A stretch of DNA of 35,417 nucleotides from contig JAPOVP010000152.1 of the NCBI GenBank assembly GCA_026708085.1, positions 1-35,417 of the forward strand. The letters run 5' to 3'. This stretch comes from Caldilineaceae bacterium (GTDB lineage: Bacteria; Chloroflexota; Anaerolineae; Caldilineales; Caldilineaceae). Position numbers and translations under genes: made by a program. Position 1 is the first letter of the stretch. Every line of letters begins with the position of its first letter. The notes under the pieces are model-generated. The model worked only from the letters and a program-made list of their open reading frames with translations, was not told where the DNA came from and did no database searches. Positions 8,114 through 16,011 of this stretch are shown here, in pieces.

Positions 8114-8665
8114 CTACAGGCCGACGTCGGGTTCGCGTTCCCGTTGCAGGGAGTCAACCAGTTTAGTCAGCAACTCCTGCAACATTTCGCACTCTTCGGG
8201 CGAGAGTTGCGCGATCAACTCGTTGAGAAACTCGAAATGCTGTGGTGTACGCGTGCGGACCAGGCTTCTGCCGTAAGCCGTCAGACGGATAAGAAACGCC
8301 CGCAGGTCGTTCGGGTCCAGTTGACGTTCGATAAGCCGCGATTTTTCCAAGGCGCGCAGGTGAGCGCTGATCGTATTTTTGCTCAAGCGCTGGCTGTTTG
8401 CCAAGTCTGTAGGCGTTTGGGCGGCCTGGCCATTGCGTTCTGCCAGGTAGAGGCGGATCAGGATCCGCCATTGGGGCAGAGAGATTTCTTCATGGCGCAT
8501 GCGCTCGCCCAGAATGCGGTCGTAGGCTCCGGCGCACATCTTGATCAGCCGCAAGATTTCCATGCCGTGCACATGATCCAGGCCTGACTCGGCCAGAAGC
8601 TCACGGAAGCCGACCATTTCTTCAGGCGCCTGTCGCGAGTCTGCGTCACCGGGCGCGTTGGACAT
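8114..8665 (-). CDS. MarR-family transcriptional regulator
   Basis: A 183-residue protein. The winged helix-turn-helix lies at about 60-130: a recognition-helix segment (SKNTISAHLRALEK) and the family wing pattern DPNDLRAFLIRLT, which is very close to the typical MarR DPxDxRxxxxxLT. Helices on both sides would form the dimer interface. MarR proteins usually repress their own operon and release DNA when they bind small lipophilic ligands or are oxidised. It leads an operon with two ABC exporter genes, so ligand-induced efflux is the natural reading. I start it at the ATG at 8665. The frame is open further upstream, but that extension would run through the promoter and is low in complexity. The Shine-Dalgarno sequence is weak (an AGG about nine bases upstream). 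Confidence 0.88.
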   Translation of the reverse strand: MSNAPGDADSRQAPEEMVGFRELLAESGLDHVHGMEILRLIKMCAGAYDRILGERMRHEEISLPQWRILIRLYLAERNGQAAQTPTDLANSQRLSKNTISAHLRALEKSRLIERQLDPNDLRAFLIRLTAYGRSLVRTRTPQHFEFLNELIAQLSPEECEMLQELLTKLVDSLQREREPDVGL

Positions 8666-8717
8666 ACCGTTTGCCTGGCCCGAACACTGTGGATTGGGAT
8701 GGACTGCAGAACTGACC

Positions 8718-8728
8718 TTTGTCACAAA
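8718..8728. promoter_or_regulatory. Candidate MarR operator at the transcription start
   Basis: TTTGT-C-ACAAA is a perfect 5-base inverted repeat around a central base. It lies just downstream of the -10 box at 8733-8738 and covers the predicted start (about 8726). A site there would block transcription when bound, as autorepressing MarR proteins do. Binding itself is inferred. Confidence 0.4.
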
Positions 8729-8732
8729 CGGA

Positions 8733-8761
8733 ATTGTACGGCATCGAACTAAATTTGTCAA
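8733..8761 (-). promoter_or_regulatory. Sigma-70 promoter of the marR-ABC operon
   Basis: On the minus strand a perfect TTGACA (8756-8761) and TACAAT (8733-8738, five of six) are separated by 17 bases. The predicted start at about 8726 gives a leader of about 60 bases to the MarR ATG at 8665. It is among the best promoters in the window. Confidence 0.75.
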
Positions 8762-9263
8762 GAAAACATCCCCTTCGGGTGTAGTCCAATTTTGGGGCGG
8801 GAAAGGAAAGGCACAAGGGCGAGGAGAGAGTGGAGAGGAGTGAGGAGAGAATGCCGCAGGTTGGTCTGGGTGAGATTGGCTCGGGTACAGGCGGGACGTG
8901 GTCTGGCAAAACTCTTTCGATTGGACACTTGTCACCAATGTCGACACCAGGTCGTCGAGGCATGTTGTAGGACCGGGGGCGTTGCGGGGGCGGAGCCCCC
9001 GCACAAGGGAGGGCCGAATAGGCCCGACCGCCCGGAACTGCAGTAGTCAGTAGTCAGTGGTCAGTGGTCAGAGAAGGGGCTAACTCTGATGCGGAGTTGA
9101 TGGCGAGATGGTTGGGGGTCCGCAGCGACCTGAGGCGTGGGGAAGTTCGCCCACATTTTGGGATGCACCCCTGGGCATGTAGGAGCGCAACGATTGGCCC
9201 GTATATGTGTTATAGTAGAGTGTACAGTCAGATGCGAATCTTTCTACAGAAGGTGGGCTGACG
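8762..9263. other. Non-coding region between the MarR operon and fabF
   Basis: No convincing gene. It contains GGGTGTAGTCCAATTTTGGGG (8777-8797), which resembles the GGTGTGCAGTCCA words at 176 and 343; a purine-rich tract of GGA/GAG units at about 8799-8852; the second REP-like copy (8985-9033); and AGTCAGT/AGTGGTCAGT units at about 9042-9071. The promoter for fabF should lie between about 9100 and 9260. A TATAGT at 9211-9216 is a possible -10, without a good -35. Confidence 0.5.
8985..9033 (+). repeat. REP-like repeat, copy 2
   Basis: Identical over 49 bases to positions 1-49, in the same orientation, with the same two hairpins, followed by GCAGTAGTCAGT and several AGTCAGT/AGTGGTCAGT units. 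The tail after base 49 differs between copies, so the conserved core ends there. Confidence 0.85.
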
Positions 9264-9329
9264 ATGAGAGCAAGTGGACGCTATTTGCTTGAGTCGGGAT
9301 GTTCACATGGAATCAACGCGCATGTATAG
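9264..9329 (+). CDS. Possible 21-residue leader peptide overlapping fabF
   Basis: An ATG at 9264 is preceded by AGGTGGG six bases upstream, the best ribosome-binding site in this stretch. The frame encodes 21 residues and stops at TAG 9327-9329. It overlaps the candidate fabF starts at 9307 and 9322, being in a different frame. It could couple translation into fabF or be chance. The peptide matches nothing I recognise. Confidence 0.25.
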   Translation: MRASGRYLLESGCSHGINAHV

Positions 9330-10599
9330 TAGCAACGGCCAGCCGCGGCGGGTTGTGATCACCGGCATCGGTGCGGTGACGCCCCTGGGCCTGACGGTTG
9401 ATGAGACGTGGGACGCCTTGCTGGCAGGTCGGTCAGGCATTGATACTGTCACGAAATTCGACACCAGCGAACTGAATACCCGCTTTGCAGGGGAGTTGAA
9501 GGGTTTCGAAGCCAAGAACTATATGGATCGTAAGGAGGCCCGCCGGCTTGATCCATACATTCAGTATGCCCTGGTGGCAACAGAGCAGGCGCTCAGCGAC
9601 AGTGGGATCGATCTGAGCAAGGAGACGCCAACCGATATTGGCGTACTGATCGCCAGCGGGACGGGCGGCCTCACCTCTCTACTTGACAATTTCAGACTGA
9701 CGGAAAAGCGCGGCTTACGCAAGGTGAGTCCGTTTCTGATTCCGAATATGCTGGTGGACAGCGCGGCCGGGAAGATCGCGATACTCTATGATTTTCGGGG
9801 ACCCAACTTCTCGGTAGTGAACGCCTGCGCCAGCGGCACGGCGGCAACTGGTGAGGCATTTGAGTTGATCCGGCGCGGCGATGCGCAAGTGATGGTCACG
9901 GGGGGTTCGGAGGCGGCGCTGCTACCAATCATCATGGCCGGTTTCGACATTATGGGCGCGATGAGCCAGCGCAACGAGGAACCGTCGGCGGCCTGCCGTC
10001 CGTTCGACAGCGACCGGGATGGCTTTGTGATGAGCGAGGGCAGCGCGATCCTGATTCTGGAGTCGATGGAGCATGCGCTGGCCCGCAACGCCCGCATCTA
10101 TGCGGAAGTAATTGGCTACGGCAACAGCGCGGATGCGTATCACATGGCCGCGCCCCATTTCGACGGCCAGGGCGCGGAAGATGCGATGAATATGGCCCTG
10201 CGCAAAGCGGAGAGCTACGGGGTGAAGCGGTCCGATGTGAGTTACGTCAACGCGCATGGGACGAGCACGGAACTCAACGACCCTGGTGAAACAAAGGCGA
10301 TCAAGAGGGCGTTGGGCGAGCACGCCTACAACGTGAACGTCAGCAGTACAAAATCGATGCTTGGGCACCTGTTGGGAGCGGCGGGCGCAATTGAGGCGAT
10401 AGTCTGTCTCAAGACGATCGAAGAGGGTGTCATCCCGCCAACCATCAATCTGGACAACCCCGATCCATCTTGCGATCTGAACTACACGCCGTTGCGGTCT
10501 GTGCAGGCAGACGTCGCAGTGACAATGAGCAATAGTTTTGGCTTTGGCGGCCACAACTCATGTCTGATGCTGCGCCGGTTTGAGGAGAATGGGGTATGA
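9307..10599 (+). CDS. fabF: 3-oxoacyl-ACP synthase II (KAS II)
   Basis: A 430-residue condensing enzyme that extends acyl-ACP with malonyl-ACP in fatty acid synthesis in the cytoplasm. The catalytic Cys-His-His set is complete: Cys174 in NACAS, His317 in NAHGTST, His354 in KSMLGHLLGA, with Lys349 just before the second His. The C-terminal NSFGFGGHN is typical of the family. Length and motifs fit FabF closely. The start is uncertain: GTG 9274, ATG 9307 (GGGA seven bases upstream) and ATG 9322 are all in frame, and conserved sequence begins at about RRVVITG after 9322. fabH follows with a 4-base ATGA overlap, so the two are translated together. The acyl carrier protein and the remaining fab genes are not nearby, so a specialised lipid pathway cannot be excluded. 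Confidence 0.93.
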   Translation: MESTRMYSSNGQPRRVVITGIGAVTPLGLTVDETWDALLAGRSGIDTVTKFDTSELNTRFAGELKGFEAKNYMDRKEARRLDPYIQYALVATEQALSDSGIDLSKETPTDIGVLIASGTGGLTSLLDNFRLTEKRGLRKVSPFLIPNMLVDSAAGKIAILYDFRGPNFSVVNACASGTAATGEAFELIRRGDAQVMVTGGSEAALLPIIMAGFDIMGAMSQRNEEPSAACRPFDSDRDGFVMSEGSAILILESMEHALARNARIYAEVIGYGNSADAYHMAAPHFDGQGAEDAMNMALRKAESYGVKRSDVSYVNAHGTSTELNDPGETKAIKRALGEHAYNVNVSSTKSMLGHLLGAAGAIEAIVCLKTIEEGVIPPTINLDNPDPSCDLNYTPLRSVQADVAVTMSNSFGFGGHNSCLMLRRFEENGV

Positions 10600-11882
10600 C
10601 AGCGCAAGCGCACGAGGAAAACGGGACCGGAAGCGACTACGCAGACGCGCATTTGAACGGGCACTTTCCGGCGGCAGAGGCGGAGCAGCCGGTGCCGGAC
10701 AAGGTGCAGACGCCCTGCTATGCCCAGATTATCGGCTGGGGTTATGAGGTTCCCGATCGGGTGGTCACAAACCACGATCTGGAACAGGTCGTCGATACGC
10801 AAGACGAGTGGATTCGCACGCGTACGGGCATTCAGGAGCGGCGGGTCGCGGCCTCGCCCGAGGAGACGACTGCGTCTCTGGGGACGCAGGCGGCGCGCAA
10901 AGCGCTGGAAGTAGCTGACCTCCATCCCGCTAAGGTCGACCTGGTTATCTGTGCGACCAGCTCGCCGGAACATTTTTTCCCCGCCACTGCCAGTATCATC
11001 CAGGACAATTTGGGGCTTGTGAATGCCGGCGGATTTGATCTGAGCGCTGCCTGTTCCGGCTTTGTGTATGCTCTCAGCGTCGCGCGCGGGCAGATTCTGG
11101 CCGGGGACGCCGAGTATGTGCTGGTCGTCGGCTCGGAAACGCTGAGCCGGTGGGTGGATTGGACGGACCGGACGACGTGCGTTCTGTTTGGAGACGGCGC
11201 GGGTGCGGTGCTGCTGGCGGCCAGCGACGTGCCGGGCGGTGTCACGGCTTCAGTGCTCGGCAGCGACGGCTCGGGCGCGGAGCTGCTGACGATTCCGGCT
11301 GGCGGAAGCGCTGCACCGGCCAGCTTGGAGACGGTCAGCAGCGGTTCGCATTACATCCAGATGGACGGGCGGGCCGTTTTCCGCTTCGCCACGCGAATCA
11401 TGGCCGATGCCACCCGACGGGTGTTGGACAAGGCGGGTGTCCGGGTCAGCGAAGTCGATTTGGTAGTACCGCACCAGGCGAACAAGCGCATTATCCAGCA
11501 TAGCGTGCTGCGTCAGTTGAAGATTCCGGAAGACAAGGTCTACGTAAACGTTCACAAGTACGGCAACACGAGCACTGCCAGCATCCCCATTGCACTATGC
11601 GAAGCAATTGAGGAGGGGAAGGTGGCGCCGGGGGATAATCTCGTGTTTGTCGGATTTGGCGCGGGTCTGACCTGGGGGGCATGCGCCGTCAAGTGGAGCG
11701 TGCCGGTGGAGAAGCCGGAGTCGACCTGGTGGACGAATACACAGCGGCAGGCTACCTATCAGGCGGCGGCGGCGCGCTCGATGTGGAAACGGGCCATCCG
11801 GCGCATCTACAGCCAGGTGGAGCCGCGGGCCATGGCACGGCGCCCGGTGCGCAAGCCGGATGAGGAGCAGCCGACGCCGTAG
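10596..11882 (+). CDS. fabH: 3-oxoacyl-ACP synthase III (KAS III), extended
   Basis: A 428-residue condensing enzyme that normally starts fatty acid synthesis from acyl-CoA and malonyl-ACP. The Cys-His-Asn triad is intact: Cys153 in SAACSGF, His293 in VPHQANKRI, Asn324 in YGNTSTASIP. The GDGAGAVLL motif at 199-207 and the C-terminal FGAGLTWGA are typical. FabH proteins are usually about 320-330 residues; this one carries about 41 extra at the N-terminus (Cys153 corresponds to Cys112 of E. coli FabH) and about 58 extra, Arg/Lys/Pro-rich, after the fold ends near 370. Both extensions look disordered. The ATG overlaps the fabF stop as ATGA. Although related families such as HMG-CoA synthase-like enzymes share the fold, the motifs favour FabH. 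Confidence 0.93.
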   Translation: MTAQAHEENGTGSDYADAHLNGHFPAAEAEQPVPDKVQTPCYAQIIGWGYEVPDRVVTNHDLEQVVDTQDEWIRTRTGIQERRVAASPEETTASLGTQAARKALEVADLHPAKVDLVICATSSPEHFFPATASIIQDNLGLVNAGGFDLSAACSGFVYALSVARGQILAGDAEYVLVVGSETLSRWVDWTDRTTCVLFGDGAGAVLLAASDVPGGVTASVLGSDGSGAELLTIPAGGSAAPASLETVSSGSHYIQMDGRAVFRFATRIMADATRRVLDKAGVRVSEVDLVVPHQANKRIIQHSVLRQLKIPEDKVYVNVHKYGNTSTASIPIALCEAIEEGKVAPGDNLVFVGFGAGLTWGACAVKWSVPVEKPESTWWTNTQRQATYQAAAARSMWKRAIRRIYSQVEPRAMARRPVRKPDEEQPTP

Positions 11883-11981
11883 CCTTTAACCACTCCGTCC
11901 GCGCAATCGCCGAACTATTCAATCTCTTCCCGACAGTATCTTTGGCCGACATCCGCAATCGGACAGTATGGAGGTTCGCTC

Positions 11982-12839
11982 ATGCCTATTACCGCAGTCG
12001 AAAAGCGGAACCAGCTCATGCGCGACGGCTTTTGCATCTTCGAGAATGTCTTGGAACCGGAGATGGTCGCTAAACTGAATGCCATGAGCGAATGGACGAT
12101 CGCGCAGGAAGATGAGGAGCATTTTGAACAGCGCCGGTCGCAGGGCTGCATCATACCCTATTGGAAGTTTCCGCACCCGGCCTTTCCGGAACTGATTGCC
12201 CATCCGGGTGCGTTGGGGGCGCTGGCTCAGCTGGGTTTTGACGATCCCAGAGTCTGGAGCGGATTTGTGATCAGCAAGCCGCCGCACAGTCCTCCGCTGT
12301 ACTGGCATCAGGACGGCGTACTGTGGGAGCATCCGATCAGCTACACCGACCAGCCGCAGCAGTATTTTCTGATGTACTACCTGGTCGACACCAGCCCAGA
12401 AAACGGTTGTCTGCGTCTGATCCCGGGGTCGCACCTGAAGCGGCACGCGCTACACGATATGGACCGCCGGGCGCATGAGAGCGACGAAGTGGGCCGCGCC
12501 AAGGACTTGAGCCACCCTGCATTTCAGAAGGCTGAAGGCGAGGTTGATGTCCCTGTGCGCGCGGGGGACGTGGTGGTCGGCGATGCGCGGCTGTTACATT
12601 CGGCACACGCAAACCAGAGCGACCAGTGGCGGACGGTACTCACTATCTGGTACTGGGCCCTTTATGCCGAACTGCCCGAGGCCGTCCAGGCCGTTGTCGC
12701 CGAGCATGTCACTGAAAATGCTGAGTGGACTGCGTGGACCGAAGAGGCAGACCCGGGGGTCCAGGCCTTGATACCACGTTATTCGGGCGGCGTTGAGGCA
12801 GTTCCCTGGAATAACAGCCCGAAGGAGGGGTTGTTCTGA
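11982..12839 (+). CDS. Phytanoyl-CoA dioxygenase family protein (PhyH) 1
   Basis: A 285-residue Fe(II)/2-oxoglutarate-dependent oxygenase. The iron-binding facial triad can be read directly: His109 and Asp111 in YWHQDG, and His206 in DARLLHSAHAN. Arg217 is placed to bind the 2-oxoglutarate carboxylate. The family turn ENGCLRLIPGSH is at 140-151. PhyH-like enzymes hydroxylate aliphatic, often CoA-linked or natural-product substrates; this substrate is unknown. The start is clear, with GGAGG seven bases before the ATG. It opens a plus-strand run PhyH-dehydrogenase-PhyH-PhyH that ends at the terminator near 15.9 kb. The leader holds AATCGGACAGTATGGAGG, which closely resembles a sequence at 3884-3902 downstream of the GH3 gene. 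Confidence 0.88.
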   Translation: MPITAVEKRNQLMRDGFCIFENVLEPEMVAKLNAMSEWTIAQEDEEHFEQRRSQGCIIPYWKFPHPAFPELIAHPGALGALAQLGFDDPRVWSGFVISKPPHSPPLYWHQDGVLWEHPISYTDQPQQYFLMYYLVDTSPENGCLRLIPGSHLKRHALHDMDRRAHESDEVGRAKDLSHPAFQKAEGEVDVPVRAGDVVVGDARLLHSAHANQSDQWRTVLTIWYWALYAELPEAVQAVVAEHVTENAEWTAWTEEADPGVQALIPRYSGGVEAVPWNNSPKEGLF

Positions 12840-12979
12840 AACCGGTGCGCCAGGTATTGTGCTATTTCTCCCTTCTTTCCCGTCTGTCCAAACTTTCTTC
12901 TGACAGGGTCGTGCCAGTCGACGTGTGTGGTGAGTGAACGCACGCACCGGGGCCGCTGGACCAACAAGGAGCGTTTCCC

Positions 12980-13996
12980 GTGATCCAAGCAGCAATAACC
13001 GGTGAACGTCAGGTCGCGTTTCATGAAATGCCCGACCCGCGGGCGAAAGCGGATTGGGCGGTCGTAAAAGTCCGTGCTTCTGCGCTGTGCACCGAATACA
13101 AGCTATGGATGGCCGGCCAGAACCAGGCGATAATTGGTCATGAAGGCGTGGGCGAGGTGGTGGAGGTTGCTGAGCGGGGCCCGGTCAGCGTTGGGGACCG
13201 GGTGGTTGTTCTTCCCCAGTTTTCGTGCGGGCGCTGTCACCTTTGCATGAGTGGCGATTATATATACTGCGAAGACAGCCATGATTTCGCCGCGGTGAAT
13301 GGCTCGATGGCCGGCGCCGGCACCTTTGCCCACTACACGCTTAAGCCGGCGTGGCTGCTGCCCAGGATCCCGGACGATGTGAGCTATGCGCAGGCGACGA
13401 TGGCGATCGATGGAATCGGCGCATCCTTCGGCGGATTAGAGGCTATTAACGTCAACTCCCAGGACACGGTGTTGGTCACGGGCCTGGGACCGGTCGGGCT
13501 GGGTGCGGTGGTCAATGCGCGTTTTCGCAACGCGCGGGTTATTGGCGTCGAACCGGCGCCGTGGCGGGCCAGCCGGGCGCTGGAGATGGGGGCGGAGACA
13601 GTGCTCGACCCCAGCGACCCGGACATTCTGCGGAAAATCTGCAGTCTGACGGAGGGCAGAGGCGTAGACTGCGCGATCGACTGTTCTGGCCGCGTCGCAG
13701 CGGAGCGGCTCTGCATTGACGCCACCCGCCGCCGGGGACGCGTGGCTTTTGTCGGCGAGTGCCGTGATGAACTTACAATTACAATCAGTACCGACATGAT
13801 CCGTAAAGGGTTGACCGTTGTCGGATCCTGGCTCTACAATATGGGCGACTACTCTAAAGTCATGAAGGTCATCCGGCAGTCGCCCCTGATCGACCTGCTG
13901 ATCAGCCATCAGTTGCCGATGAGCCAGCTGCAGACGGGATTCGGGCTGCTGGCACAGGGTGAAGCGGCCAAGATCGTGGTTGATCCCTGGGCATAG
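12980..13996 (+). CDS. Zinc-dependent alcohol dehydrogenase (MDR superfamily)
   Basis: A 338-residue medium-chain dehydrogenase. The catalytic zinc ligands are probably Cys37 with His54 and Glu55 (GHEGVGEV). The structural zinc site has all four cysteines (83, 86, 89, 97 in CGRCHLCMSGDYIYC). The Rossmann motif GLGPVG is at 168-173, and Glu191 at the end of the second strand favours NAD over NADP. It resembles the threonine/sorbitol dehydrogenase branch and would oxidise a secondary alcohol or polyol. The start is GTG at 12980, with AAGGAG eight bases upstream. It lies between PhyH genes, so oxidation of a hydroxylated PhyH product is a reasonable but unproven role. Confidence 0.88.
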   Translation: MIQAAITGERQVAFHEMPDPRAKADWAVVKVRASALCTEYKLWMAGQNQAIIGHEGVGEVVEVAERGPVSVGDRVVVLPQFSCGRCHLCMSGDYIYCEDSHDFAAVNGSMAGAGTFAHYTLKPAWLLPRIPDDVSYAQATMAIDGIGASFGGLEAINVNSQDTVLVTGLGPVGLGAVVNARFRNARVIGVEPAPWRASRALEMGAETVLDPSDPDILRKICSLTEGRGVDCAIDCSGRVAAERLCIDATRRRGRVAFVGECRDELTITISTDMIRKGLTVVGSWLYNMGDYSKVMKVIRQSPLIDLLISHQLPMSQLQTGFGLLAQGEAAKIVVDPWA

Positions 13997-14061
13997 CAAC
14001 GACAGGATGCGCCCTCGACCAAGCCACCAGGACTCACACAGTGCATTGGAGCAGAAGAACG

Positions 14062-14988
14062 ATGGATCTCTCGATTTCGCCCAGTTTTCAAGGCAGTCTG
14101 CTCGATACGTCGCCGGAGGCGTTTGGGTCGCTGCGCTCGTCGAGCGATGCTCTTTCGGACATTAAGGAGCTGCGCTGGCGGTTTGAGCAGGACGGCTATC
14201 TTTACCTGCCCGGTCTGCTGGACAGAAACCAGGTCCTGGCGGCCCGGCTTGAAATGCTGAGGAAACTTGAGGCTGCGGGCTGTCTGGACCCAGACTATCC
14301 TATGGAGGATGGTGTTGCCCACGCTGACTTTGAGAATGCATTCATGGTGGAGTTGACCAAGGACAACCCTCCCCTCCTGGAGTTGCTTTATGACGGGCCG
14401 ATGATGGATTTCTACAGACAGTTTCTGGGCGGGGAGGTGCGCCATTTCGACTATACCTGGTGCCGCTCGAAACCGCCGGGCGAGACAACTGCAACGCCTC
14501 CCCATTACGACATTGTCTTTATGGGGCGGGGAACACAGCGTCTGTACACGAGTTGGACGCCGCTGGGCGACATGCCCATCGAGATGGGCGGATTGATGAT
14601 CCTGGAGAACTCCCATCGCTTTGAAGAGGTCAAGGCCGACTACGGGACTCTGGACGTAGATGCCTACTGCACCAACTACCCGGATGCCGAGGAGATCGAA
14701 TCGGGGGAGAAGCTGTGGCAGAATCCCAACGGCGGCGCCTTTTCACTGGATGCCGTCGCCGCGCGGGCGGAACTGAGGAGTCGCTGGCTGACCACCGACT
14801 ACGCGATGGGCGATCTGCTGGTATTCAGCATGTATACGATGCACGCCAGCATGGACAACCAGACTAACCAGATCCGGCTCTCGACCGACACGCGTTACCA
14901 GCTGGCCTCGGAACCGGTGGACGAGCGCTGGATCGGGGACAATCCGATAGCCCACGGGCTGGAATCCAAGCGCGGTATGATTTGTTGA
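14062..14988 (+). CDS. Phytanoyl-CoA dioxygenase family protein (PhyH) 2
   Basis: A 308-residue Fe(II)/2-oxoglutarate oxygenase, clearly diverged from its two neighbours. The triad is His148 and Asp150 (PPHYDIVF) with His261 (TMHASMDN); Arg272 is the likely 2-oxoglutarate contact. EMGGLMILENSH matches the family turn. An insertion of about 60 residues before the distal His (roughly 185-250) makes it the longest of the three. The start is uncertain: ATG 14062 has GGAG ten bases upstream, while GTG 14041 has AGGA eight bases upstream and adds seven residues. It follows the dehydrogenase by a short gap and is probably co-transcribed. The substrate is unknown. Confidence 0.85.
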   Translation: MDLSISPSFQGSLLDTSPEAFGSLRSSSDALSDIKELRWRFEQDGYLYLPGLLDRNQVLAARLEMLRKLEAAGCLDPDYPMEDGVAHADFENAFMVELTKDNPPLLELLYDGPMMDFYRQFLGGEVRHFDYTWCRSKPPGETTATPPHYDIVFMGRGTQRLYTSWTPLGDMPIEMGGLMILENSHRFEEVKADYGTLDVDAYCTNYPDAEEIESGEKLWQNPNGGAFSLDAVAARAELRSRWLTTDYAMGDLLVFSMYTMHASMDNQTNQIRLSTDTRYQLASEPVDERWIGDNPIAHGLESKRGMIC

Positions 14989-15044
14989 CATTCTGAACGC
15001 AACTGAACGCGCCAGAACGCACCAGCACCGAGAAAGGCCGCCAG

Positions 15045-15815
15045 ATGGCATCACTTCAACAGGCGTTTTGGGAGATGGATGTTTACGGCTTCACTCTGTT
15101 GGAGGATGTTCTGAGTGGAGCAGAGGTAGAGGCTCTGCGCGCCTCGCTGGCGGGGTGGGCGGCGAAGCTTGGTGGCGAGCAGCGATTTTTGGGCCAGGCC
15201 GGGCATGTGAGCAACCTGCCCGTGCTCGAACCGCTCTACCACCCGCTCATCGATCACCCGCGCACTCTGCCTGTGATCGAGTATATGCTGGGCAAACAGA
15301 TCATCCTGGGCAGCCTGAACGCGCGCATCGTGCGGCCGGGGGACCCAGAACAGGGTCTGCACAGCGATATCCGCGCCGACCTGTTGAACATGGTATCGCC
15401 GGTGATGGTCAATACGGTCTGGCTGCTGGACAGTTTCACGTCGGAAAACGGGGGCACGCGCATCGTGCCCGGCTCGCATCGGAGCGGGATGGCCGGGCCG
15501 CCGGAGGGGATGGATGTAAAGCACGTCCACCAGCTGGTTGCGCCGGCCGGCAGTGTACTCGTCTTCAACGGCCAGTGCTGGCACGGTGGCGGAGCCAATC
15601 GGACGCAAACCGACCGCCATGCGATGTTCGGCCATTACCGCAAGAGCGCGCTGATTTTTCAGGTCGATCCCCATGACGGATTCCAGGAGGGCTGGCTGGG
15701 CGACCTGACGCCCCGTCAACGTGAACTGCTGCGCATGGACAACGGTCTGGCCGCGCCGCACGCGGCGGACAGCCATCTGCGCGTTTCGTTTTCGCGCGGT
15801 AAGAAGAGGGACTGA
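15045..15815 (+). CDS. Phytanoyl-CoA dioxygenase family protein (PhyH) 3
   Basis: A 256-residue Fe(II)/2-oxoglutarate oxygenase. The triad is His106 and Asp108 (GLHSDIR) and His180 (CWHGGGAN), with Arg191 following, and the turn ENGGTRIVPGSH is at 134-145. It is the shortest and most compact of the three PhyH proteins and shares little beyond motifs with the other two, so the trio is not a recent tandem duplication. AAAGG seven bases before the ATG supports the start. It is the last gene of the cluster, followed by a terminator. The substrate is unknown. Confidence 0.88.
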   Translation: MASLQQAFWEMDVYGFTLLEDVLSGAEVEALRASLAGWAAKLGGEQRFLGQAGHVSNLPVLEPLYHPLIDHPRTLPVIEYMLGKQIILGSLNARIVRPGDPEQGLHSDIRADLLNMVSPVMVNTVWLLDSFTSENGGTRIVPGSHRSGMAGPPEGMDVKHVHQLVAPAGSVLVFNGQCWHGGGANRTQTDRHAMFGHYRKSALIFQVDPHDGFQEGWLGDLTPRQRELLRMDNGLAAPHAADSHLRVSFSRGKKRD

Positions 15816-15861
15816 AGTTTCCGGCAGCGAGAATCAGAAGCGGTATGAAAGAGAGGGTGTC

Positions 15862-15904
15862 TGACCCGCCTTTGCACTATCTGCTGGGCGGGTCACTTTG
15901 TTTT
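15862..15904 (+). terminator. Intrinsic terminator after the PhyH cluster
   Basis: A perfect 9-base stem, TGACCCGCC (15862-15870) with GGCGGGTCA (15887-15895), is followed by CTTTGTTTT. The T-rich tail is on the plus-strand side, so it serves the PhyH cluster rather than rhaB, which converges from the right. Confidence 0.75.
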
Positions 15905-16011
15905 GCGCATTGCGTGGTCAGAGTGGGAATCTCTGTACGTGGACGTGTGCGGAGCGTAGTCCTTATGGCGTTTTCCGAACCTCTTTGAATACTCCTTCGT
16001 AGAATCGTTTT

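Noticed and set aside
8666..9004. N-terminal extension of the MarR protein to residue 296
   Set aside because: The added stretch is low-complexity, runs across the consensus promoter at 8733-8761 and the REP-like copy at 8985, and is not MarR-like.
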